Below are positions 51,759 through 60,917 of a stretch of DNA of 64,000 nt, one piece after another. The DNA lies in contig WRFR01000006.1 of assembly GCA_009778715.1 (NCBI GenBank), forward strand, positions 1 through 64,000. The letters run 5' to 3'. This stretch comes from Coriobacteriia bacterium. GTDB lineage: Bacteria > Actinomycetota > Coriobacteriia > WRKU01 > WQUG01. How positions within the stretch are numbered: position 1 is the first letter of the stretch; each line of letters opens with the position of its first letter. Position numbers and translations under genes: made by a program. The notes under the pieces were generated by a model. The model saw nothing but the letters and a program-made list of their open reading frames with translations. It did no database searches and was not told the DNA's origin.

Positions 51759-53487
51759 TGACTACATAACTAAGCTTTTACACAAAGCCTCTGTGGCGCC
51801 GATCTCCCTGGAGGAGGAAGGCCATTTGGGCCTGGTATTACGGATCGAGGTTGACGACCTGCTCGCGACTTTTAAGGCCTTGCGCAGTAGCTTCGAGCAG
51901 CTTATCGACTTACTGGGCGCCGACCTGCTCGAACGTGATAATAGCATTGAGATCACCTACCGCCTGCGTAGCTTGGGCGAAAACGACGATCTGGTTATCA
52001 AGGTCAAGCTGGCGCCTGGCGCAACGCTGCCGTCGGTGACCGACTCTTACCTCTCGGCGCTTCTACCCGAGCGGGAAGCTTGTGAGATGTTCGGCCTGAA
52101 GCTCTCGGGCCACCCCAATCCCAAGTACCTGTTGCTGAGCGAGGGGATCCCTCCAATGCTGTTAAAATCAGTGCCGATCCGCTCGCATGAAGAAGCTCAG
52201 GCAGCTGAGCTACCATCAGACGACCTGTCGCTTCAGATGCTCAACGATCTCAATGAGCGCGGTATCGAGCCTCCGGAGGATCCAGACGATCCGTTGCAGA
52301 ACTACCTGTTCGCGGGCTGGCTGTCGCCTGAGCCGCCCGAAGGCCCGTTGGTCCCGCGCAATATCCGGCGTGTTTCTGATAACCCGGAGGCGCTTGCCAC
52401 CGACCACTACCTGCTGCAAATGGGGCCACAGCATCCTTCGACCCATGGGGTACTCAATGTAGCCTGTGAGATGGATGGTGAGACGATCATCTCCAGCGAG
52501 GTACACGTGGGTAATCTGCATCGTGGCATCGAGAAACTTGCCGAGAACCGGCGCTATAACCAGCTGGCGACGCTGGTCGATCGCGGTGACTACGTGGGCG
52601 GTTGCAACACGGAGCTTGCGGTTGCGCTGTCAGTTGAGCAGCTTGCTGGGATCGAAGTCCCTGAGCGCGCCAGTTGGATCCGCGTCATGATGGCCGAGAT
52701 CAACCGCCTGGCCAGCCACTACATCTGGTTTGGTCCCTCTGGTCTTGACTCGGGCGCGATGGGAATATTCCTGTTCTGCTTATATGATCGCGAGCTGTGG
52801 CTTGATGTTCTTGAGGAGATCACGGGACAGCGCATGATGTTTAATTATGTACGCCCTGGCGGCGTCGTCGCCGACATTACGCCGAGGTCTATCGCGATGA
52901 TCGAAGACATTCTCAAGATCGCTGACAGCCGCCTAGATGAACACTACGAAGCACTGATGGCTTCCGAGATCTACCAGCAACGCGCTTGTGGTGTGGGGGT
53001 CGTCTCAAAAGAGGACGCGCTTTCACTGGGAGCGACCGGCTTTGTTGCCCGCGCTTCGGGCGTTGACTGGGATCTGCGACGTGATCGACCCTATGCTGCC
53101 TATGACAAGATGGACTTCGACGTGATGGTGGCCGATACGGGCGACATCTGGGCGCGCATGGTTTGCCGTCTTGATGAGATGCGCCAGTCGCTGCGCATCA
53201 TCAGGCAGTGCCTTGATGGCATGCCGAAAGGTGACTTCACGGCGAAGCTGCCCCGCGTACTGCGGGTGCCAGAGGGTGAGTGTTATGTCCCCGTCGAGTC
53301 GACCCGTGGCGAGATGGGCGTGCATATCTACAGTGATGGGACTGATAAGCCTTATCGTATGCGCTATCGTCCTCCGACGCTCTACTCGTTGATGACAGCC
53401 GATTTGACCTTGCCGGGATTGTTTCTGGCAGATGCGATCGTGACACTTGGTTCGTTTGACTTCTGTTTTGGGGAGATCGACCGATGA
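51727..53487 (+). CDS. nuoCD: Complex I-type fused subunit NuoCD
   Basis: A 586-residue fusion. Residues ~1-150 are the NuoC (30-kDa) domain with LLPEREACEMFGLKLSGHPNPKYLLL. An acidic linker (about 155-215) follows. Residues ~215-586 are the NuoD (49-kDa) domain with MGPQHPSTHGVL, HVGNLHRGIEKL and DRGDYVGGCNTE. NuoD lines the quinone pocket. The start overlaps nuoB by 32 bases; either of two adjacent ATGs (51727 or 51730) could be used. Fused CD is known from other bacteria such as E. coli. Confidence 0.95.
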   Translation: MMRQRHALISSDYITKLLHKASVAPISLEEEGHLGLVLRIEVDDLLATFKALRSSFEQLIDLLGADLLERDNSIEITYRLRSLGENDDLVIKVKLAPGATLPSVTDSYLSALLPEREACEMFGLKLSGHPNPKYLLLSEGIPPMLLKSVPIRSHEEAQAAELPSDDLSLQMLNDLNERGIEPPEDPDDPLQNYLFAGWLSPEPPEGPLVPRNIRRVSDNPEALATDHYLLQMGPQHPSTHGVLNVACEMDGETIISSEVHVGNLHRGIEKLAENRRYNQLATLVDRGDYVGGCNTELAVALSVEQLAGIEVPERASWIRVMMAEINRLASHYIWFGPSGLDSGAMGIFLFCLYDRELWLDVLEEITGQRMMFNYVRPGGVVADITPRSIAMIEDILKIADSRLDEHYEALMASEIYQQRACGVGVVSKEDALSLGATGFVARASGVDWDLRRDRPYAAYDKMDFDVMVADTGDIWARMVCRLDEMRQSLRIIRQCLDGMPKGDFTAKLPRVLRVPEGECYVPVESTRGEMGVHIYSDGTDKPYRMRYRPPTLYSLMTADLTLPGLFLADAIVTLGSFDFCFGEIDR

Positions 53488-54479
53488 ACCCGTGGTTAGT
53501 TGCCCTCCTACGTGCTCTGCTGATCCTTCTGGTCATGCTGCTCAATGGTGCGATGGCCATCTACATGCTGCGCAAAGTACTCGGCCATGCCCATCTACGT
53601 CTGGGCCCGACCGAACTAGGTCCGGCTGGTCTGGCTCAGTTGCTTGCTGATATCGTCAAACTGCTGGTCAAGGAGGATCGCCATCCCAATCGCTCGGATC
53701 GCTGGCTCTACATCATCGCGCCCTTCATCGTGTTCGTACCCTCGTTTATGACCTTCGCGTTCATTCCGTTCTCAAACAAGTTAGTTGCGGCTAATCCTGA
53801 TTTGTCCTTGTTGATGATGCTCGCGTTTATGTCGATCCCGCCGTTGGGGATCTTCGCGGCGGGCTGGGCGTCGCGTTCGAAGTTCGCGACCATCGGGGCA
53901 GTGCGCGCAGTCGGTGGCATGATCACGTATGAGATCCCGCTGTTGCTTTCGGCTTTGCCGCCGGTCATGCTGGCGGGCAGCATGAACCTGCAGGCGATCG
54001 TAGTGTCGCAATCGACCTCGATCTGGTATGTGTTGCCATGCCTGCCCTCGTTCATCATGTTCCTTATCTGTGCCCAGATGGAGACAAGCCAGACACCTTT
54101 CGATATGACCGAAGCTGACCAGGAACTGGTCGCCGGTTTTGCTACCGAGTACTCAGCGATGCGTTTCGGCTTCATGTATCTGGCTGAGTTCGCGGAGAAC
54201 TTCGTGATGGCAGCGCTTGCTGTTACCCTGTTCTTAGGTGGTTGGACACTGCCGGGGATCTCGGCTGCAGCGCTTGGCCCCTTTGCGGTCCTCGTGTTCG
54301 TTGCCAAGTGTTATATCCTGATCTTCTTGTTCATGATGATCCGCGGTACCTACAGCCGCTATCGTGTTGACCATTATATGGAGGTAGGCTGGAAGCGCCT
54401 GCTGCCCATCTCGGTCGTCTGGATCATGGTCTTTGCGGCGGCGCTCAGGGTGATCGCAATGCTGAAGGGTGGCGCATGA
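53484..54479 (+). CDS. nuoH: Complex I-type subunit NuoH
   Basis: A 331-residue membrane protein with about eight helices, starting on ATGA overlap. Typical segments are RLGPTELGPAGLAQLLADIVKLLVKED and QTPFDMTEADQELVAGFATEYSAM, which belong to the quinone channel. In most operons nuoG lies before it; here nuoCD is directly upstream. Confidence 0.96.
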   Translation: MNPWLVALLRALLILLVMLLNGAMAIYMLRKVLGHAHLRLGPTELGPAGLAQLLADIVKLLVKEDRHPNRSDRWLYIIAPFIVFVPSFMTFAFIPFSNKLVAANPDLSLLMMLAFMSIPPLGIFAAGWASRSKFATIGAVRAVGGMITYEIPLLLSALPPVMLAGSMNLQAIVVSQSTSIWYVLPCLPSFIMFLICAQMETSQTPFDMTEADQELVAGFATEYSAMRFGFMYLAEFAENFVMAALAVTLFLGGWTLPGISAAALGPFAVLVFVAKCYILIFLFMMIRGTYSRYRVDHYMEVGWKRLLPISVVWIMVFAAALRVIAMLKGGA

Positions 54480-54943
54480 TGACACAAGCACCGCCACGCC
54501 CCCAGAGCAAATGGCCCTTTGGCCTGTTTCGTGCAGCACGTATCGCGGCGAAGAATCTTTTTCGCCATAATGTGGTCATCCAGTATCCGAAGGAGCGCTA
54601 CAATCAGCCCAAACGTTCTCGCTGGGCAGTCGAGCAGATTTTCGCCGATGATGGATCGATCAAATGTACTGCGTGCAAAATATGTGAGCAGAGTTGCCCG
54701 GATCACTGTATCGAGATCGATGTTGAGACTCGTCAGGATAAGACGAAGTTCATCCACTCCTGGCACTATGAGCGCGCGGCCTGCATGATGTGTGGGCTGT
54801 GCGTTGAGGCCTGCCCCTTTGGCGCGATCCGCATGGGGCATGACTACGAGCTCGCGCATCGTGAGCCGGGCCTGAAGAGCATTGACCTGCTTACCGAGGT
54901 CGAAGCTGCTGGCGCTCGGAAGAAGGAGGCGGAAGATGCTTAA
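54476..54943 (+). CDS. nuoI: Complex I-type subunit NuoI (two [4Fe-4S] clusters)
   Basis: A 155-residue ferredoxin-like protein with CTACKICEQSCP and CMMCGLCVEACPFGAIRMG, the two tetranuclear cluster motifs. With no NuoEFG, this subunit is the likely entry point for electrons from ferredoxin or another carrier; that is inference. Confidence 0.95.
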   Translation: MMTQAPPRPQSKWPFGLFRAARIAAKNLFRHNVVIQYPKERYNQPKRSRWAVEQIFADDGSIKCTACKICEQSCPDHCIEIDVETRQDKTKFIHSWHYERAACMMCGLCVEACPFGAIRMGHDYELAHREPGLKSIDLLTEVEAAGARKKEAEDA

Positions 54944-55433
54944 TGCCATCGCCTTTGTGATCCTGGGCTGTGCCATTATCCTCGGCGCATTTTCGGTGGT
55001 GACGGTACGAAACGTCATGCATGCTGCCTACTGGCTGCTTGAGGTCGCGGTTGCAGTCGCGGGCCTGTACTACTTCATGTCAGCTGAATACATCGCGATT
55101 ATGCAACTGTTGATTTATGTAGGCGCAGTAGGGATGCTCGTAATATTCACTGTTATGATCACACAGCGGAGCCAGGTCGACAATGAGCGCCCGGGTGTGT
55201 TCTCGCTGTTTGCGTTCATTGCTTCAGGACTGCTCTTTGCGGCGATCGCTTACGGTGTGATAAAGAGCCCCTCGCTGGTGGCAAGCGCACCACAGGCGCC
55301 GATGAGCCTTCTGACCTTTGGCCAGCAGTTATTCAGCACTAATGGCTGGGTCCTCGCGTTTGAGATCGCCTCGCTGCTCTTGACGGTTGCGCTGGTCGCG
55401 GCTGTCTGGTGGACAAAGGATCGTGATAACTGA
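54936..55433 (+). CDS. nuoJ: Complex I-type subunit NuoJ
   Basis: The ATG at 54936 follows AAGGAGG, giving 165 residues with five helices. MQLLIYVGAVGMLVIFTVMIT is the conserved third helix. Its stop overlaps nuoK (TGATG). Confidence 0.95.
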   Translation: MLNAIAFVILGCAIILGAFSVVTVRNVMHAAYWLLEVAVAVAGLYYFMSAEYIAIMQLLIYVGAVGMLVIFTVMITQRSQVDNERPGVFSLFAFIASGLLFAAIAYGVIKSPSLVASAPQAPMSLLTFGQQLFSTNGWVLAFEIASLLLTVALVAAVWWTKDRDN

Positions 55434-55750
55434 TGCATCTGACGGTGAGCTATACGGCGGTCATCCTGCTTGCGGCGGCATTGTTTGTCATTGGCTTGTA
55501 CGGAGTCCTGGTGCGGAAGTCTGCAATCGGTATCCTCATGTCCCTTGAGCTCATGAGTATGGCGGTCATGATCAATCTGATCACCTTTGGGCGTTTCGTG
55601 CACCAAAGTCCTCTCAACAGCTGGTTTTTCACGGTCTTTTTAATGGTGATCGTTGCCGCTGAGGTCGGTATCGGACTCGCGCTGGTGATTGCGATCTATC
55701 GCAATGACCGTACGAGCGAGGTTGACGACCTTGATAGGTTGAAGGGCTAG
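55433..55750 (+). CDS. nuoK: Complex I-type subunit NuoK
   Basis: A 105-residue membrane protein with three helices. Conserved segments are GLYGVLVRKSAIGILMSLELM and VIVAAEVGIGLALVIAIYR, which hold buried Glu residues of the proton path. Confidence 0.95.
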   Translation: MHLTVSYTAVILLAAALFVIGLYGVLVRKSAIGILMSLELMSMAVMINLITFGRFVHQSPLNSWFFTVFLMVIVAAEVGIGLALVIAIYRNDRTSEVDDLDRLKG

Positions 55751-55752
55751 AC

Positions 55753-57744
55753 ATGAGCGTATTCTTTCTCATCCCGGTCTTTCCTGCGCTCGGCTTTCTG
55801 GCGTTGTTATTCCTGCCCAGGGCGCGCCGTAACCGGCTGATCGCCCTCGGCCCGATTCTGGTCGGGATTTCGGCTGTGCTGGCGGTCGTCGGCTTCATCC
55901 GCTACTTCCCGGGGCGCGCGATTGGCCAGTCCTTTGCAAACGTTTCCTGGACGCTCGCGCGTCTGGGCGGCACGAAGCTCACACTGTCGTTCGGGCTGGA
56001 TTCGCTCGCGCTTGTCATGCTTACGATGGTATCGGTCGTGGGCCTTTGTGTTCAGATCTATTCACTGTTTTATATGAAGGATGACGAGCGGCGCGGTTGG
56101 TATTTCTGTGTGCTGCTGCTGTTTACCGCCGCCATGCTCGCGCTGGTGACTTCCGGCAATCTTCTGCTGATATTTGCGATGTGGGAGATCATGGGCGTGT
56201 GCTCGTATTTGCTCATCGGGTTCTGGTATAAGGATGAGGCGCCGCGTCGCGCTTCTGTCAAGGCGTTTTTGGTCACGCGCGCCGGCGACTTGGGATTCTT
56301 CATTGCGTTGGCGGCGATCTGGCAGGCCTGCGGGTCTTTCCAGCTAGAGACGATCATCAAGGCCGCGCCCCAGTTCTCTGCGGCGACGGTGCTCGTGATA
56401 GGGATCGGGCTGCTGTGGGCGGCAGCAGGCAAATCAGCCCAGCTCCCGCTATCAGTTTGGCTTCCTGACGCGATGGCGGGACCCACGCCGGCTTCGGCTA
56501 TTATTCACGCGGCCACGATGGTCGCGGCAGGCATCTTCGTCATCGCGCGCATGATGCCCGTGATCAGCCTTTCTCATGTAGCGCTTTCCATTGCGCTGTG
56601 GGTCGGCATCGCCACGGCGGTCTTCGGGGCGTTTCTGGCCTGCTTCCAAACTGATATTAAGCGCATGTTGGCGTTTTCCACGATCTCCCAGCTGGGCCTG
56701 ATGTTTGCGGCTCTGGGAACCGGCGCTATCGACGGTGCGCTCTTCCATCTCATCACGCACGCATTCTTCAAGTCGCTGCTCTTCCTTGCAGCCGGCACGA
56801 TCATCCATGTGACGGGTACCCAGGACATGCGCAAAATGGGTGGCCTGGCAAAGCACATGCCGATCATGACAACGATATTTTCTATCGGCGCGTTTGCGCT
56901 TGCTGGCATCGTGCCTCTGTCAGGCTTCTTCAGCAAGGATTTGATCCTTGAGGAGTTTCTCACGCACGGGCACCCCGTGGCCTTCGCCCTGGCGCTGGTC
57001 ATGGCGACATTGACCGCGCTCTATGTGGTCAAGGCCTGGTTCACGATCTTTGTTGGGAAATACCGCCAGGAGGGGCATGTTCACGAGGGCACGCTTCTTG
57101 AGATCATCCCGACCGCGATCCTGGCATGCTTCACCCTGTTGCTGGGCATCTTTAACCAGGGTTGGCTGGGTTGCCTGGGATTTAAAGTCGAGATGCCGAC
57201 GATGGAGATGGCGTCGATCTCAACGGGCGTGATGCTCGTTGGCGCGACCCTCGGCTACTTGATGTACCGGTTCCACATTGATAACGACTGGCTGGCCGAA
57301 CACGCGCCCGGTTTCCTGCGCGCCACCGAAGCGCGTCTTTATACCGATGCCTTCTACGAGTATGTCATCATCAAACCCTACTTTGGGATTTCCAAACTGC
57401 TCTGGAATATCGACACCCACGTTATCGACGGGGCAGTCAACGGAGTGGTCGCCCTCTATGGGCGGGTGACGAAGGTGGCCGACAGTGCTGATGCCCACGT
57501 TATCGACGGGGCAGTCAACGGAGTGGCTGCAGGCTATAAACATCTGACTGCGGCTGCCTGGGTCGCCGACGCCAAAGGCATCGACGGAGCAGTCAACGGG
57601 ATCGGTACCGGGCTTAAGCAGACGAGTCAGATTGCCCGGAAAGCCCAGGCTGGGCGTATCCATGTCTATCAACGCGCCATCGTCGGCGCTGTCATTGTTT
57701 TGTTGATCATCGTACTTTTCGTGGTCTTGAAGGGAGTAGCATAG
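55753..57744 (+). CDS. nuoL: Complex I-type antiporter subunit NuoL with triplicated C-terminal linker motif
   Basis: A 663-residue antiporter-like subunit. The core has WEIMGVCSYLLIGFWY, AGKSAQLPLSVWLPDAMAGPTP and HATMVAAGIFVIARM. The C-terminal amphipathic region carries three tandem 26-residue units centred on (V/G)IDGAVNG(V/I), before a last membrane helix. The first two units share 33 identical bases. Related NuoL proteins often have one such motif, so the extra copies would lengthen the linker. Confidence 0.95.
   Translation: MSVFFLIPVFPALGFLALLFLPRARRNRLIALGPILVGISAVLAVVGFIRYFPGRAIGQSFANVSWTLARLGGTKLTLSFGLDSLALVMLTMVSVVGLCVQIYSLFYMKDDERRGWYFCVLLLFTAAMLALVTSGNLLLIFAMWEIMGVCSYLLIGFWYKDEAPRRASVKAFLVTRAGDLGFFIALAAIWQACGSFQLETIIKAAPQFSAATVLVIGIGLLWAAAGKSAQLPLSVWLPDAMAGPTPASAIIHAATMVAAGIFVIARMMPVISLSHVALSIALWVGIATAVFGAFLACFQTDIKRMLAFSTISQLGLMFAALGTGAIDGALFHLITHAFFKSLLFLAAGTIIHVTGTQDMRKMGGLAKHMPIMTTIFSIGAFALAGIVPLSGFFSKDLILEEFLTHGHPVAFALALVMATLTALYVVKAWFTIFVGKYRQEGHVHEGTLLEIIPTAILACFTLLLGIFNQGWLGCLGFKVEMPTMEMASISTGVMLVGATLGYLMYRFHIDNDWLAEHAPGFLRATEARLYTDAFYEYVIIKPYFGISKLLWNIDTHVIDGAVNGVVALYGRVTKVADSADAHVIDGAVNGVAAGYKHLTAAAWVADAKGIDGAVNGIGTGLKQTSQIARKAQAGRIHVYQRAIVGAVIVLLIIVLFVVLKGVA
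57416..57649 (+). repeat. Three 78-bp tandem units inside nuoL
   Basis: Units begin at 57416, 57494 and 57572. The first 33 bases of units one and two are identical (57416-57448 and 57494-57526). Unit three is degenerate but keeps IDGAVNG. The rest of each unit has diverged. Confidence 0.9.
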
Positions 57745-59216
57745 TGCTCAGCCTCATCATCTTTCTGCCCCTGGTCGGTATACTGCTGATCGCGCTTCTG
57801 CCAAAGAAGTTCGAAGCGGCGTCAAAGTGGATCGCGCTGGTGACAAGCGTGGCGGACTTCGGTCTTATCGTCTGGTTGTTCACGCAGTTCAAGCTCGGTT
57901 CTGGTGCGATGCAGTTTGTCACCAAGATCAAGTGGATACCCCAGCTCAATATCTTCTATCACCTGGGGATCGATGGCCTCTCATTGCCGCTGTTGGCGCT
58001 CTCAACTCTGCTGATCGCCGTCGCGACCGTCGCGAGCTGGAAGACCGAGGTCAAGCCACGCCTGTATTTTTCAATGATCCTGTTGCTTTCAGTGGGGCTT
58101 TCTGGGGTGTTTTTGTCACTGGACCTCGTGCTGTTCTATTTGTTCTGGGAGATCGTGTTGATCCCGATGTATTTCCTGATCTCGCAGTGGGGCGGTCCAC
58201 GTCGGCAGTATGCGGCTCTTAAGTTCTTCCTTTACACGTTCTTTGGGTCGGTGTTCATGCTGGTCGGCATCGCCGCGCTCTTCATCTATACGGGCAGCTT
58301 CGATATGATCGCGCTGCGCCAGATGACGGCGGGCCTGGGCAGTGGCGCCTTTGGCACGGCTGCCTGGTGGATCTTTGCTGCTCTGGCGCTTGGGTTCGCG
58401 GTCAAGATCCCGATCTGGCCGTTTCACACCTGGCTTCCGGATGCCCATGTCGAGGCGCCAACGGCGGGCTCAGCCCTGCTGGCTGGCATTATGCTGAAGA
58501 TGGGACTCTACGGGTTCTTGCGTATTGCGATTCCGATCTTGCCTCAGGCTTTCCACCACTGGCAGCTGATCATCGCGATTTTGGCGGTCATCTCGATCGT
58601 GTATGGGGCGGCGGTGGCCTTTGCCCAGACCGATATCAAGAAGCTCATTGCCTATAGTTCGGTCTCGCACATGGGCTTTGCCATGCTCGGTATCGCCGCG
58701 GGCACGGCGGCAGGTTTTAATGGCGCGATGGTGGTGGCGATCAGCCACGGCCTGATTTCAGCGATGCTGTTCCTGCTGGTTGGCGTCGTCTATGAGCGAA
58801 CCCACACGCGAGAAATTTCCAAACTGTCCGGGGTGGCGGCCGCAATGCCGCGCTACGCGGGCCTGTTCTGTTTCGCGAGTTTTGCCGCGATGGGGGTCCC
58901 GCTCTTATCCGGCTTTGTGGGGGAGTTCCTCTCGCTTGTGGGTGCGTGGGGTTCTTCGGCGGTGCCGCATATATTAGTGATCCTTGCAGCTTTGGGCATT
59001 CTTCTGGGAGGCGCCTACATGCTCTGGCTCATGCAGCGCTTCATCTTCGGGACCCCATCGCCGGCCGTCGAGGGGCAGCCGGAGATCAGCGTACGCGAGG
59101 TATCGATGATCGTGCCATTGGCGGCCTTCGTTGTTGCGATCGGCGTCTACTGGGCGCTACTGTTGCAGTATACTGATCCGATTGCGAAGGTACTCCAGAA
59201 ACTGGTGGGAGCCTAG
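57744..59216 (+). CDS. nuoM: Complex I-type antiporter subunit NuoM
   Basis: A 490-residue protein starting at a GTG that overlaps the nuoL stop by one base. Segments include GIDGLSLPLL, FWEIVLIPMYFLISQWGG, KIPIWPFHTWLPDAHVEAPTAGS and VSHMGFAMLG. It is one of three proton-pumping subunits. Confidence 0.95.
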   Translation: MLSLIIFLPLVGILLIALLPKKFEAASKWIALVTSVADFGLIVWLFTQFKLGSGAMQFVTKIKWIPQLNIFYHLGIDGLSLPLLALSTLLIAVATVASWKTEVKPRLYFSMILLLSVGLSGVFLSLDLVLFYLFWEIVLIPMYFLISQWGGPRRQYAALKFFLYTFFGSVFMLVGIAALFIYTGSFDMIALRQMTAGLGSGAFGTAAWWIFAALALGFAVKIPIWPFHTWLPDAHVEAPTAGSALLAGIMLKMGLYGFLRIAIPILPQAFHHWQLIIAILAVISIVYGAAVAFAQTDIKKLIAYSSVSHMGFAMLGIAAGTAAGFNGAMVVAISHGLISAMLFLLVGVVYERTHTREISKLSGVAAAMPRYAGLFCFASFAAMGVPLLSGFVGEFLSLVGAWGSSAVPHILVILAALGILLGGAYMLWLMQRFIFGTPSPAVEGQPEISVREVSMIVPLAAFVVAIGVYWALLLQYTDPIAKVLQKLVGA

Positions 59217-59219
59217 CTT

Positions 59220-60728
59220 ATGCTGCAGTTCCATGGCGTTATACCAGTCATCTTCAAAGGCTACGCGCTGATCGTTCCCGAGCTGCTGCTCATCGTAGCG
59301 GCGCTCTGGTCGTTGTTCTCTGATCGCCTGCCGGGCAAGAGCCGGGGAGCGGCGGCAGTCGCAGCGTTCCTGGTACTCTGCGCCGGTTTGATCACTGCGT
59401 TTTGCGCGAAGGGGATAGCGCTCTTCGGATCCAAGTTGATCCTTACCAGTGACGCCCGTTTCGGGGGAGTGGTCCTGTGCCTGCTGGCTCTGGTCTGGCT
59501 GGTCTGGACAGCAGCGGCTGGGCGCGGGCGTACGGCAGAAGCCAGCGCGCTGGTCTGCCTGTCGCTTGCAGGCGCCCTGTTAGCGACTCAGGCCGGCGAC
59601 CTCATCGTTTTGCTCCTGTCCCTGGAGCTCTGCTCGATGCCGGTGTATGTGCTGATAGGCTATCGCCATAGCCGCGCAAAGGGCCTTGAGGGCGCGCTCA
59701 AATACTTCCTGCTTTCGGTGCTGACCTCGCTGTTCATGTTTTATGGTGCAAGTTTCGTCTTCGGGCTGGCGCAGACGACGTCTTTCGGGGGTCTGCAGAC
59801 CCTTTCAGGCGAACCCCTGGCGATCATTGCGATGCTTTTCCTGCTTATTGGGATTTTCGCCAAGATGAGCGTTGCGCCCTTCCACTTCTGGGCGCCGGAT
59901 GCCTATGAAGGCGCTGAGCCCTGGGTGGTTGCCTTTGCCGCGACGGTCCCCAAGATCGCCGGAGGTTTCGTGCTGGTTCGCCTGATAGCGGTGCTGAACG
60001 CACAGATCGTGATCCTGAGGTGGCCGATACTTATCGCGTCAGTGCTCTGCATGCTTCTGGGGAGCCTCTCGGCCCTGACTCAGAAGGATATCCGGCGCAT
60101 GATGGCCTATGGCGGAGTCACGGTAATGGGCTATGCGTTGCTGTTGCTGGGGATCACTGACAGCCAGGTCGTAGCAATCGGTTGGTACTTCGCGATGTTC
60201 TTCCTGGCGACCTATGGCCTGCCGACGATGGGCATCCTGCTGATATCGGCGAGCGAAGGCGGCAAGATCTCTGACCTGGCCGGATTATCGCATCGCCGCC
60301 CGGTTGCCGCCGCGGCCCTGGTCGTATTCGCCCTTTCGTTGATCGGCATTCCGCCGCTGATGGGGTTCTTTGGCAAGCTTTTCATCGCGCTGGCCGGTAT
60401 CAGGGGCTCTCTCATCCCCGGTGTCATCCTGATGGTCGTCGTCAGTGCGATATCGGCGTTCTATTATTTGCGCCTGGTGAAAGCGGCGTTCTTCGACCAG
60501 CCTCAGGAAGCGGAGCTTCCGGCTACAGTGCCAGAGACGGCGCTGGAGGCAGAAGCCGAGACTGGAAATGAGGTCGAGGTCGAGGCTGCAACAGCGGCCG
60601 ACGATGAGCCAACGCGCAAAGTCGCCTGGGGAGCCGAGCTGGCGATTTTGCTGTGCGCGATACTGACGTTTGTCGCCGGACCTGCCGCTGGCTACCTCAT
60701 GACCTGGATGCGTACTCCTCCGTACTGA
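59220..60728 (+). CDS. nuoN: Complex I-type antiporter subunit NuoN
   Basis: A 502-residue protein with about 14 helices. Conserved segments are LLSLELCSMPVYVLIGYRHS, GIFAKMSVAPFHFWAPDAYEGA and PPLMGFFGKLFIAL. A Glu/Ala-rich hydrophilic insert (~430-475) separates the last two helices. It ends the nuo operon. Confidence 0.95.
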   Translation: MLQFHGVIPVIFKGYALIVPELLLIVAALWSLFSDRLPGKSRGAAAVAAFLVLCAGLITAFCAKGIALFGSKLILTSDARFGGVVLCLLALVWLVWTAAAGRGRTAEASALVCLSLAGALLATQAGDLIVLLLSLELCSMPVYVLIGYRHSRAKGLEGALKYFLLSVLTSLFMFYGASFVFGLAQTTSFGGLQTLSGEPLAIIAMLFLLIGIFAKMSVAPFHFWAPDAYEGAEPWVVAFAATVPKIAGGFVLVRLIAVLNAQIVILRWPILIASVLCMLLGSLSALTQKDIRRMMAYGGVTVMGYALLLLGITDSQVVAIGWYFAMFFLATYGLPTMGILLISASEGGKISDLAGLSHRRPVAAAALVVFALSLIGIPPLMGFFGKLFIALAGIRGSLIPGVILMVVVSAISAFYYLRLVKAAFFDQPQEAELPATVPETALEAEAETGNEVEVEAATAADDEPTRKVAWGAELAILLCAILTFVAGPAAGYLMTWMRTPPY

Positions 60729-60748
60729 TCGCGTCTTACCCGCTCTCA

Positions 60749-60891
60749 GATTGTGTTCTGATCTTTGTGCTGACGGCGCCCCAGCTGCTCCCGGATTGTG
60801 TTCTATTTTTTTGTTCATCATGGACAAACTGTGAAGGCTCCCGTGTGTTCGCCGCACGGTTGTATCGTTTAGGTGTAGCGCGTAACGCGCT
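60749..60891 (+). promoter_or_regulatory. Upstream region of htrA with direct repeat and palindrome
   Basis: GATTGTGTTCT occurs at 60749-60759 and 60794-60804, 45 bases apart. A 15-base palindrome AGCGCGTAACGCGCT lies at 60877-60891, about 27 bases before the htrA start. Either could be a regulator site, as htrA genes are often stress-induced. No clear core promoter is assigned. Confidence 0.35.
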
Positions 60892-60917
60892 TTGTTGTTC
60901 GAGGAAGGAAATAATCC

